A DNA stretch of 64,000 bases from Sipunculus nudus (GCA_026874595.1 CM049310.1:69513556-69577555), one strand, 5' to 3'. Counted from the stretch's first letter, positions 40,525 through 53,140 are shown. Made by a program: numbers and translations. Notes: generated from the letters alone by a model not told the origin.

Positions 40525-42537
40525 TGTGACAGATGTCTCTTTTATTGTGCGCTGTTGACATTCTGATTCGTGTTTGGCTCAAGCCCTGGGCGTTGCTATG
40601 CTATAGCGTTCCTTGTTCTAGCTGGCCGGGTGCGGCCCACGTGTAAACACAGGGGTCATGCTGGTCTGGGGCTTTCTCGCCTGGCCGAGCCGGGCCGGCC
40701 CACGTGTGAACCCTGATATGTAGAAACACAGCATTCTTCGTTCTAGTTTGTTCTGTGGGCTAGTGTCTTATTTATTGTTAGGTTCTTTTGGATGTTGGTG
40801 AAATAGAATTTTCTAGAAAATAGTGGGCTGTGTTTTAGAGCACGACAGAGGAGAGATATGTTTCAGCGGACAAAGAAGAGTGTAAGTCAGTTTATAGACC
40901 TTTTTCCTATAATTGCGGCAGTTATACCGTTTCTTCGAACTTGTAACGGATTTTAATTAGTCTTCAGTTTGCCTTTAGGATCACTATCAGAAATTCACTT
41001 TTGGATTAAAACGGATTGATTTTGTGAAAGAACTGGACTGTTATTCTCTGAGAAAATTTACGTGAACTGTTCATCTTGGTTGTTCGTTAAAAAGGACTTG
41101 TTGTGACAGTGGTGGTATCCAGGTACTGTACACTTTATTTATATACTTGTATTGATTTGCTGTTGTACTGTTGTAATACTATCGAATTGTCGTTATGATA
41201 TGTTCCCTGTTAACAGATGTTCATATCTTAAAAGGTCTCAAATATAGAGAAAACAATTCGTAAAAACACCAGAACAAATGATGACAGTATCTTTTGAGGT
41301 TTCAAAAATAGAGAAAAAAATCGTTAAAAAATCGAAAAAATACAGATGGTTCCGCCAGTCTGCAGAAACTGATGAAACACTTCATGATCAATATCCATGC
41401 AAACAATTATTGTGATCCCTGTTTTAGTTGTTCAGATACTTTGGCTTTTGTATCAAATTTTTCATTATTCTCAGCTGTACTTTGGAGTACCATAGCTCAA
41501 AGGATATGGGTAGGAGAGACCTAATTTCAGGTTTCCATGGAGACTTTTATGGGTCTCCTTGTGTGTCAAGAATGAAGATTCTAGGTCCAGTCGTTACGAT
41601 TTGTACCCTGTTGACACATAACTACATCCTTAAAGGTCTCAAAAATAGAGAGAAAAAAATCATGACCATCAGTGTTGTAGTTATTGAGATGTTGCAGTTT
41701 TTTCCTCAAATATTCCATTATTCTGGTGGAGGTGGGAGGGGGGGGGGGGGTAATTGGAAGCCCCACAGTTCATAGGATATGCGTAACAGAGACCTTACTT
41801 CTGTTTTCCATGGAGACTTTTCATAGATCTCTCACTGTGTCAAGAATGGAGATTCCCGGTCTAGTCTTTACGATTTGTGCCCTGTTAACAGATGTTCATA
41901 TTTTTAAAGGTCTCAAAAATAGAGAAAAAAATTCGTAAAAATAAAAAAAATACAGGTGGCGCCACTAGTCTGCAGAAACGGATGAAATATCTCATGATCA
42001 ATATGCATGCCAAAAATCATAACCATCAGTGATGTAGTTAATGAGATATTGAAGTTTTTGTATGAAATTTTTGACTATTCTGGGCGAGTGCTTTGGGGCC
42101 CCATAGCTTAAAGGATATGGGTAACAGAGACCTAATTTCTGGTTTCCATGGAGACTTTTCATGGGTTTCCCAGTGTGTCAAGAATAAAGATTCAAGGTCT
42201 AGTCTTTACGATTTGTGCCCTGTTAACGGATGTTCACATTTTTAAAGGTCTCAAAAATAGAGAAAAAAATTCGAAAAAAAAATAAAAAAATAGGTCCAGC
42301 GGTTACGATTTGTGCCAGGTTAACCGGACGGACGGACAGACGGACGACGGACAAAGGGTGATCGCTATAGCTCAGATGACTTAAAGTCAGCTGAGCTAAA
42401 AAAAACACTGACCTCTTTGTTCATTCCCCTAGATATTTCACGCTGCCTAGTGTTACAGAATATGATTTTTTTTATCTCCTTTAAAAAATGTATGTTCATC
42501 ACGCATACGTGATCTTTTGATATTGGGTTCCGTAACA
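40525..42537 (+). repeat. 3' LTR of copy B, interrupted
   Basis: 40,525-41,190 matches the 5' LTR from TGTGACAGATGTC to about position 660, and 42,401-42,537 matches its last 140 bp to GTTCCGTAACA. About 65 bp of LTR between the two parts is missing, replaced by the repeat at 41,191-42,400. Confidence 0.85.
41191..42400 (-). mobile_element. Bivalve-type tandem-core repeat inserted in the 3' LTR
   Basis: The reverse complement begins TTTTAGCTCAGCTGAC, then GTCCGTC repeats, then about three and a half GGCACAAATCGTAA units of roughly 330 bp. It is the same family as 33,242-34,520, in the opposite orientation. The CTTGTTT end is absent, so it is 3' truncated or was joined to the LTR by a deletion. 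It carries a G-run at about 41,739-41,751. Confidence 0.75.
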
Positions 42538-42541
42538 GCCC

Positions 42542-44249
42542 TAACCCAAGGTGAGACCCCTTTTTACTCATAAACAAGTGCGCCTTTCAAGGGTTCCTCG
42601 GTGGCATGATCACGCAATGGGGAGGATAACATATCCCCACATTTACAGAAGTCAACGGGCCTGCTCAACACCAAGATATAAAAATGAGAGGAAGCGCGTG
42701 CAATGCATGCTCTGTCATGCAGTCCGAAACCGGAATTGAATTAGTCAAGATGTACATAATTAATCAAGAAAGCATTACCAAATGGAGGCGGTTACCTCGA
42801 AAAAAAAAGCTTGAACCCACATCATAGACCTAGTAATCCGGTTATTAGCATCCTAAAACTGACGTTCGAATCGACTAAACGAAACTAACACACACGGCAA
42901 CGAACAAAAAAAGCTGACCAGCAAGCTTCATTCTCAAGTTAACGGCTGCAGTCTATCTCACATATATCAGCTGTTTTCATACTAATCCTTGTAAGAAAAT
43001 AGGTGCTATTTTTATTGTTTTTCATACTTATCCTTGTAAGAAAATAGGTGCTATCTTTTGTTCAAGCAACTAGCCAAACAGTAGAACGGAGCCTTACAAA
43101 AGACCTCACTTACATTCGTTGATTGCTGACCCTCTTTCCAGTAAGTATTAATCTATCTCATCATGACCCAGCTGTGTAACAGCGAGTCTCTCTTTTAGGA
43201 CCCGGAAGGATTTTCTTCACGCGACAGAAAATTGCTGACGTCACTGCGGAAACTCTATAGCTCAACGCGTTTCGTCCTGTATTAAAACCCGGCACCCTAC
43301 AGAAAGATTAAGGTACGCAGTAGGAATAATTACAATTGCATAACATTCTACATAATGAATGAAAAAAAGGTTATAGGGATAATTACAATTATATAATAAA
43401 CAAAATTCTCAAATATAGTGCTTAGTGCAATGGTGACGAAGAGTTTGTATCAGATTTCAGGGAAATGTCTAAATATTTCAAAAAGAGATTACAAGATACG
43501 GCCTACTGACTGCCAAAGAATAAATAATTTAAGTTCATAATCTTTTTTGCTTGTCTGTGCCAATTTAAGGGGAAAACCATACAATTAGGCATTTTGCCCT
43601 GACAGCCAGTGACCGACCTTGAGTTAGACTGATCAGATATCTCATTTTAAATAAATGTCCACCCGATATATCTGAGAACCCCGCCTTTAAAAACAGATTA
43701 ATAGAAGTGTAAAGGCGTACACTTAACTCATATTTCCACTTTCCAACTTACACATTTATAATCAAAATATAAGCAGGGTAGATTAAGCCACTGATTCCAG
43801 AAATGACATCTAATGAGGTACTCTAATGAACTCTGGCATTTTCCGAAATCGAACAGTTAAATAGAAGGAGCTATTCACGGGTGATTGGGTAGGCTATGCC
43901 CTATAGAATGTAAGGAATTGGGATGCATAATTAAATTTAGGTTCATTTTTAGACAAATCGGGGAGATTAAATATAAAACTAGATTAAATAGGTCAGTGAC
44001 AAGAGCGTCTTGCGGAATTAACCAGTGCACTGGCAGTTTAGCGAGTACAAATTAGAATGAGCCTTGTTTGTGGCGCCGTCACTGTGGGACTTCGCACTTT
44101 AACTTTGTGTCTGCGTTTGGTAAGCCATATAAGGCTGCGGGAGGCGGTCAGAGCACATTACACCGAGGTGGGGATAGGCTGAGAAAGTTGACAGATGATC
44201 ACTCTTTGATTCAATATGTCGGCAATGAATAATTGAACGAACTGAACGG
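42542..44249. other. No gene recognised; 45-bp tandem pair at 42,974-43,063
   Basis: Two tandem units of TTTTCATACTWATCCTTGTA followed by AGAAAATAGGTGCTAT, 45 bp apart. A palindromic CRE-like TGACGTCA lies near 43,234. Otherwise unassigned. Confidence 0.5.
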
Positions 44250-44725
44250 TCTCAAGAGGACACAGAGGTCATTGTTCATGCGCAGGCACGCTGGCCTCCC
44301 AAATACTTTACGCTCGATATGGCTAACCCCGGTAAGGCTAGCATGGTGTGCGCGGGCGTGCGGGGGAAACACTAGTCAACCGATGACGTGAACATTATAA
44401 TTACCCCCGATTGGCTAGACCAGGGCTGGTCTATCAATAATTAGCGCGGGCGTGCACAGTATACAAAGCCCGTTGGTTTCTCAGCCAGCCAGCGAACAGC
44501 TTTGTCACAGACGGACTTTCATTTGTCACTGTTAGACTAATGCTTCATAAAAACTCGTGGAGAATGTTTTCACGTCTGAGCATGGTCGTGTGTATTGCGA
44601 GCTACATGCACTGAATGCAACCTGGGGAACACTTTGTACAAACGCCGCGGCTTAGGAAGACCGAGCAAAAAACGCTCTGAAACAAAAGCAACAACTGTCA
44701 AAAGACTCAACTCTTCAAACGGCAA
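44250..44725 (+). promoter_or_regulatory. Promoter-like GC/CpG-rich block with possible untranslated first exon
   Basis: The richest CpG patch outside transposons. It contains TGACGTGAAC and an inverted CCAAT box (GATTGGCT, about 44,409-44,416), then a TATA-like GTATACAAAG near 44,460, then a leader-like stretch starting near CAGCCAGCCAGCGAACAGC. The leader ends at GGCAAG/GTTTGTTG, a possible but weak donor near 44,725. No long coding frame follows. It could drive a gene whose coding exons lie beyond an intron or outside the window. Orientation is inferred from the order of these boxes. Confidence 0.35.
44540..44614 (+). other. 24-codon small ORF in the possible leader
   Basis: ATG to TGA encoding a 24-residue peptide starting MLHKNSWRMFSRLSMVVCIA. 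If the block is a 5' leader, this would be an upstream ORF. It may be chance. Confidence 0.25.
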
Positions 44726-47700
44726 GGTTTGTTGTTTTTTTTCCAAATACTTTTGCTTAATCTGATGTTGTAGTAATTGTGTTGTAGCATTTTGTCAATG
44801 GTTTAGTCCTGTTTGAACTATTCCGATACTCTACACAATGACCAAATTAAATATTTATACAACAAATTTAACGGTTCAACTTGGTGTGTGTAATCAGAGG
44901 TCGATGTTGTCACTATCCTTTATGTATTGATGCATTCGACCAGTTGCTACCGAGTAGTGTGCAGGAGAATGAATTAGAAACGAAGATAAAGTAAAGAACA
45001 TATTCTTTCTTCATCAACTCTCAGTCAAACAGTTGTATTTATTTCCTTTGCCATGAAGAGTGGTAGAGGCTTTGGTTTGTCTGCCAAGATCATAATCTCT
45101 TTAGTATTTTTATCTTTTTTTTTATAATTTCCCGTTTACAGTAAATGTTTTCGTTAATTACAATACTTACTTCAGGGAATATATATCTAGTGCTGTGGTT
45201 TGCATATATTTGTTAAGTTTTTTTAAGCTCAAGTTAACATTTTAATGAATTACATGTACCATTTCCTGTTTCTAATTTTCTATATGCAGATGAGTCTTCA
45301 ATGTAATTGTTTTATGTGGAACAAAATTCGCTTTTCCTTAAATTTGTTTCGCAAATATTCAGATTTAACAGGTTTCCTCAAAGGGCGTTTCGGCTCTTTA
45401 AATTGAAACCCGACGTAAGAATTTTACAATTTTAAAATGTAATTTGACATTACCAATATCCGTTTGATAACCTGCACCACGTAATAAACTGTCTGCTTAT
45501 AACCATCAAATAAAACGCGTTGTGCATTTAACCACCGCACGTTTGTCGGCGAAAAGAAGCAGGGTGCGCTCGTAAATTTACCGTTTGCTCTTAATGCGTC
45601 TATAGGTTTACCCTTTTTTAATATCCTTAAACCATTCACATTATTAATTCTATATAACGCCACGGATAATTGATATTTATTTAAAGTAAGACTTTAATAA
45701 AAAAAATAAAAAAAGTAGAGGTTTATTAATACTGTATATGCAAAACAAGCGCAAATAGCAATTTTGCCATTTGTTTTGGTCGCACTCTGTATAAATATTT
45801 GGTGCATATGCAATCGCAACCATTATTTTATTCCTGGTATTTTATTTTTCTTCATTAATCGATAATAACAGGAAATCACTGTTGGCCAAAGCAAGGGATT
45901 ATAGAGTTCAGCTTAAAGTTCCTCTGATCTGTGTGGTATACAGAGGTTCCGCTCATCTTTGGAATACGTATAATGAAATACTGATTGGCAGGGCTCTACT
46001 CCAATAAACTTCACTGACATTTCAATCGATTGCACGATGTGTTACACTGATCAAATTACAGATACTATTTCTGTCGTGCCTGACCTTACACATGTCCTAT
46101 TAATAAATATATTGAGGTTCAAGGATTTAGTGCATTCTTTGAACATAGCGCCACTTGGGCAAAACATGGTTAGGTATGACGTCATTGTGGAGTCCTTCTT
46201 CATCCATCTTCCATCCTCTGTCGGTTCGGATAGTAATTCTGTTAAAAAGAATATTTTTAAATAACAGCCTCTAAGAGGACACGGTGCCCAAGAGCAACAA
46301 CTATCAGCTAGACGTCCTGCCAATAGGCACATTTACCACAACGATCCTTCCTGAAGCAACAAAAACCGAAATTATTGAAAGCCATATTTAATTGGATTCT
46401 CTTATTCAACGAATAACTTATCAGTCGAGTTGTCGCCTATATATATTCTATAGTGAACCTGTGAATTGTCTATAGTACAAGTTTATTTTATGGATTTGTG
46501 ATGGTAGGGGTCCACTGATAATTTTGAGTTGGGTTGTCCTCAAGACCACCTCGGTGATTTTTTTGTAATATGCCAATTAGGGCCGCCATTGACGAAAATT
46601 CTCTTTTTCTTTAATTTCATCAGTATCTCAAGAACTTATCATGATATTTGGTCTAGACCTAAGTTTTTATGGCCACAGATTCAAATGAAACAAAAATAAC
46701 AACGAATTATTTCGTATGTAAAAAAATGTTTAATCCTTGTTTAAAAAAATAACATGCAAATAAGTGTTGCCTAATTAAACCTAGTGTCTTCAGTATTTCA
46801 GCTTGAAACCATGGTAACTGGTCAAACATGATATCGTAGGTTTTTCATGGCCAAGACTGTTAACTTACCATTTGGGAAAAAAAAACTGTTCAAGAGAACA
46901 AACTACAATATTTAGTAACACATAACAAGGCTTGATTTTTCACGGTTTTTGAATCAAAGCAAACCCTATAAAAAAGATTTTAAGTGCTTTTACTGTTTAA
47001 TTAACCAAGGAAGGCTTTCCTAAAGAAACAGCATTCTGCAATATTACAGTTAGAAACTTTTATAATATGAATAGACTCAGACGTGGCTTGGGCTTTTGTT
47101 TTCGGCACTGTTCAATATCCCAGATCATGCTTCCAAGCCTTCGCCCTGATGACTTCACGACAGTTTACGACCGTGTTATTCTTAACCCCGTGCATATAAA
47201 CCTTAAGTCAGATATTCTTATATTAAGCAAACGGCCAAATTCCCTGTCATTTTATCATGTTGTTCTCTTTCAATCCACAGTTCAGTCTTCAACACGAAAT
47301 AAATCGTAAGAAACATGATATTTTCGACAAGTAAGCCCTCCTGGTCACAGATTTTTCCAAGATCACAAACAAAAATCATTTCCTTCATATGCAAATTATG
47401 TAATTCATTATGACAAAAAATGGTAACTCCGATAATTACTGCCTCCTAAAGATCACGTTTGTATAAAATTAGCTTTTTTTGCATATTATAGCATCGGATG
47501 CCTGCACTTTGTAACATAAATAAACAGGATAGGTAATAATTCCAGGATAATTTAAACCTAATAAAACTGCTTTTGTTTTCACCTGTCTTGATGTTTGATG
47601 CATTTGACATAGACCCTGAATAGAATTTATAGCGTATCTCAAGACTATAGGGGATGAGAAGCTCCCCTACTGTCAATTATTTTTATCTGTGGAGCTAGTT

Positions 47701-48449
47701 TTCTTTGGTGGAATAAGAGTGTTTCACCATATCAGAACAAATTTTATGGAATCCGGCAGGCCTGAACTATGCTCTGTTTTGAATATTCCTCTGATTCAGT
47801 GTTTAAGAAATGAAGAATTGGTTATATATGGTGGCTTATATTACGATTAGACAAGCAGGGTGTTTACATGATCGGTGTTATAATGCAAAGCCAAATGCCA
47901 GTGAAACTACCGTACATCTCGATAAATATTACTTTCGGAATTTAGTATCAGTAGATATAATTGTCAAATCATGTTTACAATGTACATTTATAACGATTAT
48001 TTTGCTTCTATTAAATATCCTGGTTTATTGGAACTGCTGGAATTGGAAAATTGACTGAAAAGCGTCATTATATCGTAAGGTTGGATATCTCAACTGTGTT
48101 AAGTGTTAAAAAAACAAAATATATATCAAATTTGCATATAAAGCGAAAGAGGTGATATTATGGATAAGGATGAATGCCTAGGTTTATCTATTTCAGTAGA
48201 TCTGAACCGGTTCCGGTACGCAGGACTGTGTTATCTATAAACTAAATAAATTCCATACAGAAGGCAAAAGTGCTTGCATCGTCATAAGGGGTTGTCATCC
48301 AGAATTGTGGCTAAATAGCTATAAAGGACGTTAACGTAATATGTCTTTATATCCTGATAATTTTGTCTAATACATTTATCTATATATCTTGTAATATGTA
48401 CATATACTTGCCAGGTTAAGGATATAATCTTTTTTTTAATATTTTTTGG
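44726..48449. other. No gene recognised
   Basis: 3.7 kb of AT-rich sequence. Open frames at 45,424-45,663 and 46,037-46,264 have no domain. Around 46,620-46,900 two loosely similar segments (TTATCATGATATTTGGTC and AACATGATATCGTAGG, each followed by ATGGCCA) hint at an old repeat. Confidence 0.45.
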
Positions 48450-48486
48450 TGGTGATAACCACCTCCATTTTTGTAATGCTAACTTG
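48450..48486 (+). repeat. Fragment of the TGCAACTTTTGTATCC repeat unit
   Basis: GATAACCACCTCCATTTTTG followed by TAATGCTAACTTG matches the left half of the unit at 5,385-5,460. Confidence 0.4.
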
Positions 48487-48505
48487 ACTCTCTCTCTCTC
48501 TCTCA

Positions 48506-48562
<57 letters not shown>
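48487..48562. repeat. Compound TC/TA microsatellite
   Basis: About 19 TC units followed by about 19 TA units, directly abutting a SINE end. Confidence 0.95.
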
Positions 48563-48565
<3 letters not shown>

Positions 48566-48660
48566 CGCTTTCGGACTAGGTCACACGATTCCTCTCATTT
48601 TATATCCTGGCGTCAACCAGGCCCGGTGACCTCTACACCTGCGGGCCCTGGGTGCGTAAT
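48563..48660 (-). mobile_element. 5'-truncated SINE body
   Basis: TATATCCTGGCGTCAACCAG, GCCCGGTGACCT and CACCTGCGGGCCCTGGGTGC match the body of the SINE at 10,265-10,400 in the same orientation. The tRNA-like head is missing. Its 3' tail side joins the TA/TC microsatellite. Confidence 0.65.
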
Positions 48661-50281
48661 CGTTAATATATTATCATTCAATACGAAATGATTAATAGTG
48701 CGTGAATATACATACATGGTCTTTGATTTTTATGAAAGGCAGTGCAAATTTATTGCTTCTTCATAAATAACATACTATGAACAGGGAGTTTGGCTGTATA
48801 TATCAGCTGGAATTCTCAGTGGTTCAAAACTGTACAAATTGGTACAAGAAACTAGTTAAATGACCACAATTTAAAACCAACAGCATCGTGATATAGAAGA
48901 TCGATTGCAAATGTATAAATAACCAAATAGATATGTAAACGATTATGCATAAATATGCAAACGAAAGAAATGCATTTAATAATGCTGACGTATACATAAA
49001 AGAGATTGGACGTGTCGAGGTATAAAGGAAGTTATATACTAATAAAGCAACTGCACGCAGTAATTTAAGCTACCCATTATTCAAAATAAACGCTGCCCAA
49101 TAATATCGTTTAAATTCACCACAGAAGTTCGAAAATATATCCAACAATGAGTAATTCGTTTGCCATTATAATGTTTATATTTATTTGAGATTTTTTGTTC
49201 TGACTGATGATTTATTCGAGAATAAATACAATGAAGAAATGTTTACATCGTTGGGCACTTGCGCTCACTTCTCACCTTAAAAGGAGACTATTTATAAACC
49301 AAAGTTTTATTTTTATTTATAAATCGGTTGATAGAAAAAAATCAATGTCCAGATAATTTATCCTTCTGCTATGAGTTCGCCATTCTTACTGATTGCTGTA
49401 GAGAAGTTCTTTATTTGCTGAGTTAATTGTATCTCCTTGAAGGAAGGTTTATCATGTAATTATCGACGTTGGTTGAATCGTCTGTTAGCAGCTGTTCTCA
49501 AAAGTTATGTACGGATTTATGAGGAGAGCCAGCAGGAACAATCCATAAAATTCAAGAGTTTACCTGGATTACCATAATATTTTTATTTAAAAGATGCCTT
49601 CTATTGAAAAAGGCGAACGAACCCTTCTTTTTTACTGGTATTAGGGGAACCTTTAAATGACTGTCAATTTCCAAAAAAGGCGAGCAGACCGGTGAGGTAA
49701 TATCCAGTTGTTGGACCGTGCAAAACATTTCTCTTGAATAAATAAAAATTTCGCGCTAAAAACTGTAAATTCCTAAAATTTTAATACACACAATATGAAT
49801 TGTCTACCTTAAAGTCTGCATTTACGTTTTCTCTCAACTTTGTTCATGAATTTCCAGTTGTTAAAAAAATGTCTCGGGGAAAATATTATAAGTATTAAAA
49901 TGGGTAAATTATATGTACCCATTTACAACAATCACAATTTACTAAAATTATCAGAACGTATATGAAGTGAAAATTTGCAAAACATAAATTTTAGATATCT
50001 AGCGTTGGGGTCATGTTTTGTTAGTTTCCGGTTGCAGTTAGATTGAAACTACGACTACATGTTTGCAAGAGATGGAATTTGATACTGGCCACATCTGATC
50101 CATCTTTGTCTGATCCATCAATGAATGATGATTTTTTTTAATTTTTATTTTGAAGTTTTAGAATAATACAGGGCAGTTTTTCGTTTAAAAAATGATTTTT
50201 ATAGGTATAAAGTGGTTTAAAATCAGATAACGTATCCAAAGATTCACCCAATATAATATTTTGAACAACAAAAGTATTCAA

Positions 50282-50284
<3 letters not shown>
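48661..50284. other. No gene seen
   Basis: AT-rich sequence with short frames only. Confidence 0.5.

Positions 50285-50333
<49 letters not shown>
50285..50333. repeat. TA microsatellite
   Basis: About 24 uninterrupted AT units. Confidence 0.95.
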
Positions 50334-50336
<3 letters not shown>

Positions 50337-50394
50337 AGTAAGATAATGCCTACGGCAATTGCCTGCACCCTTATATTTTATGTATGATGATGCA

Positions 50395-50445
50395 AAGTTC
50401 CCTCTACCCCCCACCCCTTGCAAATTCCTGAATCCGCCCCTAGTC
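50395..50445. mobile_element. Half of a CAGGGGCGGATCCA-type MITE
   Basis: CCCCTTGCAAATTCCTGAAT followed by CCGCCCCTAG resembles the right end of the element at 22,910-23,089. No left end is found. Confidence 0.4.
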
Positions 50446-51490
50446 TTGATCCTTCAACTTGTCACTTTGTCTTTGCCCCCTCAGTCATAACCGGTTTTTG
50501 GGACATTTATCACATTTAACACCCCTTTACCTTGCTGTTTTTGAAGATCCGTGTGACCGTATCTTTATTTAAACCACGACACACTGGGTTTGTGGTGTGA
50601 TATAATTACGGCTAGTCTCGCTGACATACCTCGACGTTGTCCGGTGTTAAGTGTGCAATGTAATTTTCACATAATGTTAAACATTATTTGTGAAGTAATT
50701 TGAATGTTTAATTATTGCATTTCATTTTTGTCCAATGGGTTACCTCACAATTATGAGTTCCAAACTGACATGTTCACTAGTATATACGTATACTAGCCAT
50801 GACAACATGACACTCAGGCCTTCGGAAAAAAAACTGATAGGGCCTGGAGTCATGATGGCAGTCACAACAGAACGCCCATTCTAAGGGTCGGATCAAAATA
50901 TTTGCTGTCTGGTATTATTTGGCATCACAGGCTTATATAGTCGTATTATATGTGCTAAATATCGAAGAAAAAATGTTGTTACACAAAAAAAAATTACAAT
51001 TATTACCTCCTTTCATCACTGTGGCACCGATTCACGTGAAGCGGTACTTCTCATTCAAAACTAAATGTGTCATGGCGCGGTCGTGTATGTAAACTTGGAA
51101 GTCGGAAGCCGAATGCCGGAAACCAACGAAAGCAGTTTAAAGAATATACAAAATGCTAACGCTTCAATACCGTTTTGTTTTTTCCCCCATAGAATAAGAT
51201 CTTTTTTTTTATCATTCTGTGAAGAATAATTGTTTAATCTGTACGTTATGGAAGATTTTGTGCTCGGAAGCTATCTCGGAAGTCAGTCAGAAGTGCTTGG
51301 ATGTTATCCAATGTGTATGACTCGGAAGTCACAGAGACGCACTGTGCCCAAAATGCAGTTTCATTATAATTATAGTTGCATGCATATATTAAAATTGCTT
51401 ATGCATGATTCTGCTTTTAATGAGTGTATAATGCAATACATGATACATAATCGGAAAACTATAAGTTCTTATTTTTTTTATTTGTAAATT
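50446..51490. other. No gene recognised; CGGAAGT-rich patch at 51,085-51,330
   Basis: The words TTGGAAGTCGGAAGCCG, CTCGGAAGTCAGTCAGAAGT and GACTCGGAAGTCAC recur here and in related form at 52,903-53,140. They contain the ETS-core GGAAGT but are more likely parts of a dispersed repeat. Confidence 0.35.
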
Positions 51491-51491
51491 T

Positions 51492-51499
51492 AATATATA

Positions 51500-51534
<35 letters not shown>
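51492..51534. repeat. TA microsatellite
   Basis: About 20 TA units. Confidence 0.95.
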
Positions 51535-51536
<2 letters not shown>

Positions 51537-52902
51537 TCGATGTTATTATCGAGTAAAGTGTGATAACGGAAATACTTCCTATCTCATTATACTAGTATAT
51601 ATTAGGATGCTCTCTCAGTGGAGTAAATCACCAATTTATGAATTGGAAAGTAATAAATATAATAATGAAATTGCTAGGGAATAAAAAAAGTCATCTGGAA
51701 AAGAAATGAAAATTAAGAGATATTACGTCTGAACGGGCTTGCGCCCTCTATGGATGCACCACTGAATAATAAATATGGTATAATTAACCCTTGTACGGCA
51801 TTAAAAATACAGTTATAAATTACGATGTCATTCAAAATAAAATATAGTAATATATTTTCCATACGTTTAACAAATATGAAAATTCAATATATCCCAGAAG
51901 GTCATCGCTGGAACAAACATACATGTATCATATGCAAAACGAAATGTCTTTCAATATGTTAGAGTTCTACGATATTTTTAAAAAAATGTTACATTTATAT
52001 CTTAGAAAAGGGATACAACAGTCCAGATAATATATAACATACTCATACATGTATTATTATAAAATCTGATCGATTTACGAATTTAAGCAAATATTATTTT
52101 AAAACCAAAATTAATTCTTTTTCAAGTTTTTGACTCTTTCTTTCAAACTTTATCAATCTCGATATTTATATTATATTAATTTCACTCCTGATGTTTCAAC
52201 ATCACATTTCAACTTCAAATATATGGATATTTATTAATATATTAAAGTATGTTTGCAACTGATTGCATGATAAGGGCATATAACCAGAATCTGCACCCTT
52301 CAACTTCATATTACTGTAGGATTACAAGGATCTCGATAAGAAATTACAATTTTGTTTATATATAATATATATATATATATATAAATGCAACCGGACCATG
52401 AAATGTAAAATATAATTTTGCATAAAAAGTATTACATAATAGATAAGAGTCTAAGAGATTCATAATACTGATGAATTTTTTTTGGTCAATGGAAGAGGAA
52501 AATGTTTTCAATTTATACATTAAAAAATAAAATATTTTGTTCGAAACAACTTGTAAAATCATTCACTGGACGGTTTTTTGGTTCTGTCAAATTTTCTGTT
52601 TAAGTCTCTATGATATTATCAGGGTGATTTTTATAGGGGCACATGTATAAAATATTATCAAAACCTTTATTTTTTTCATGTTTCCATCAACATAAAATGC
52701 GGTAACAGCGTAAAATATTGATGAGTTAAAATAATCTTGTTTTACAAAATGAAATAAAATATCAATATAATATATTATTAAAAAAACAGCATCATGAATG
52801 ATACAAAACAGATTGAATTTGTGAAAAATACATGATACTGAAGAAACTGAAAATGCTTGAAACGTTTGCTGACGATATGATGACCAGTGCATTTGCCATT
52901 AC
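51535..52902. other. No gene seen
   Basis: Very AT-rich sequence; a short TA run lies at 52,358-52,383. Confidence 0.5.
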
Positions 52903-53140
52903 TGGCTCCCGAGTTTTACACATTTGGACCATAACCGGGCATTTCCGAGCAAAAAAATAGTCATTAACTTCGGATGGATAACTTTGATTATTTTACATGA
53001 TGATAGAAAAGACCTTATTCTATCAAAAGTATAAAAAGTTACTTTCCATTGATGTAGTAGCATTTTAATTATGCTTCGATCATTGCTTTAAAAAAAGTCC
53101 TTGCTTCCGACTTCCGACTTCCGAGTTTTACACATAGCCG
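52903..53140 (+). repeat. Direct repeat of CCCGAGTTTTACACATTTGG, about 200 bp apart
   Basis: TCCCGAGTTTTACACATTTG near 52,907 and TTCCGAGTTTTACACATAGC near 53,120, the second preceded by three GACTTCC words. Probably pieces of one dispersed repeat. Confidence 0.4.

Larger units (their letters stand above)
34533..42537 (+). mobile_element. Gmr1-like Ty3/Gypsy LTR retrotransposon, copy B (decayed, rearranged)
   Basis: The whole unit is flanked by the 4-bp duplication GCCC (34,529-34,532 and 42,538-42,541). Layout: an LTR 5' fragment (34,533-34,638), a copy of the internal 3' tail (34,639-34,728), a full LTR (34,729-35,606), the internal region (35,607-40,524) and a 3' LTR (40,525-42,537) interrupted by another repeat. 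Domain order is gag, protease, integrase, post-integrase, reverse transcriptase, RNase H. It carries many stops and frameshifts, a deletion removing the second integrase Asp and another just after the RT catalytic box. Confidence 0.9.

Noticed and set aside
34533-42537. Endogenous retrovirus with an envelope gene
   Set aside because: Between RNase H and the 3' LTR there are only about 130 bp with no envelope-like frame. Domain order and gag type fit a Gypsy-type retrotransposon.
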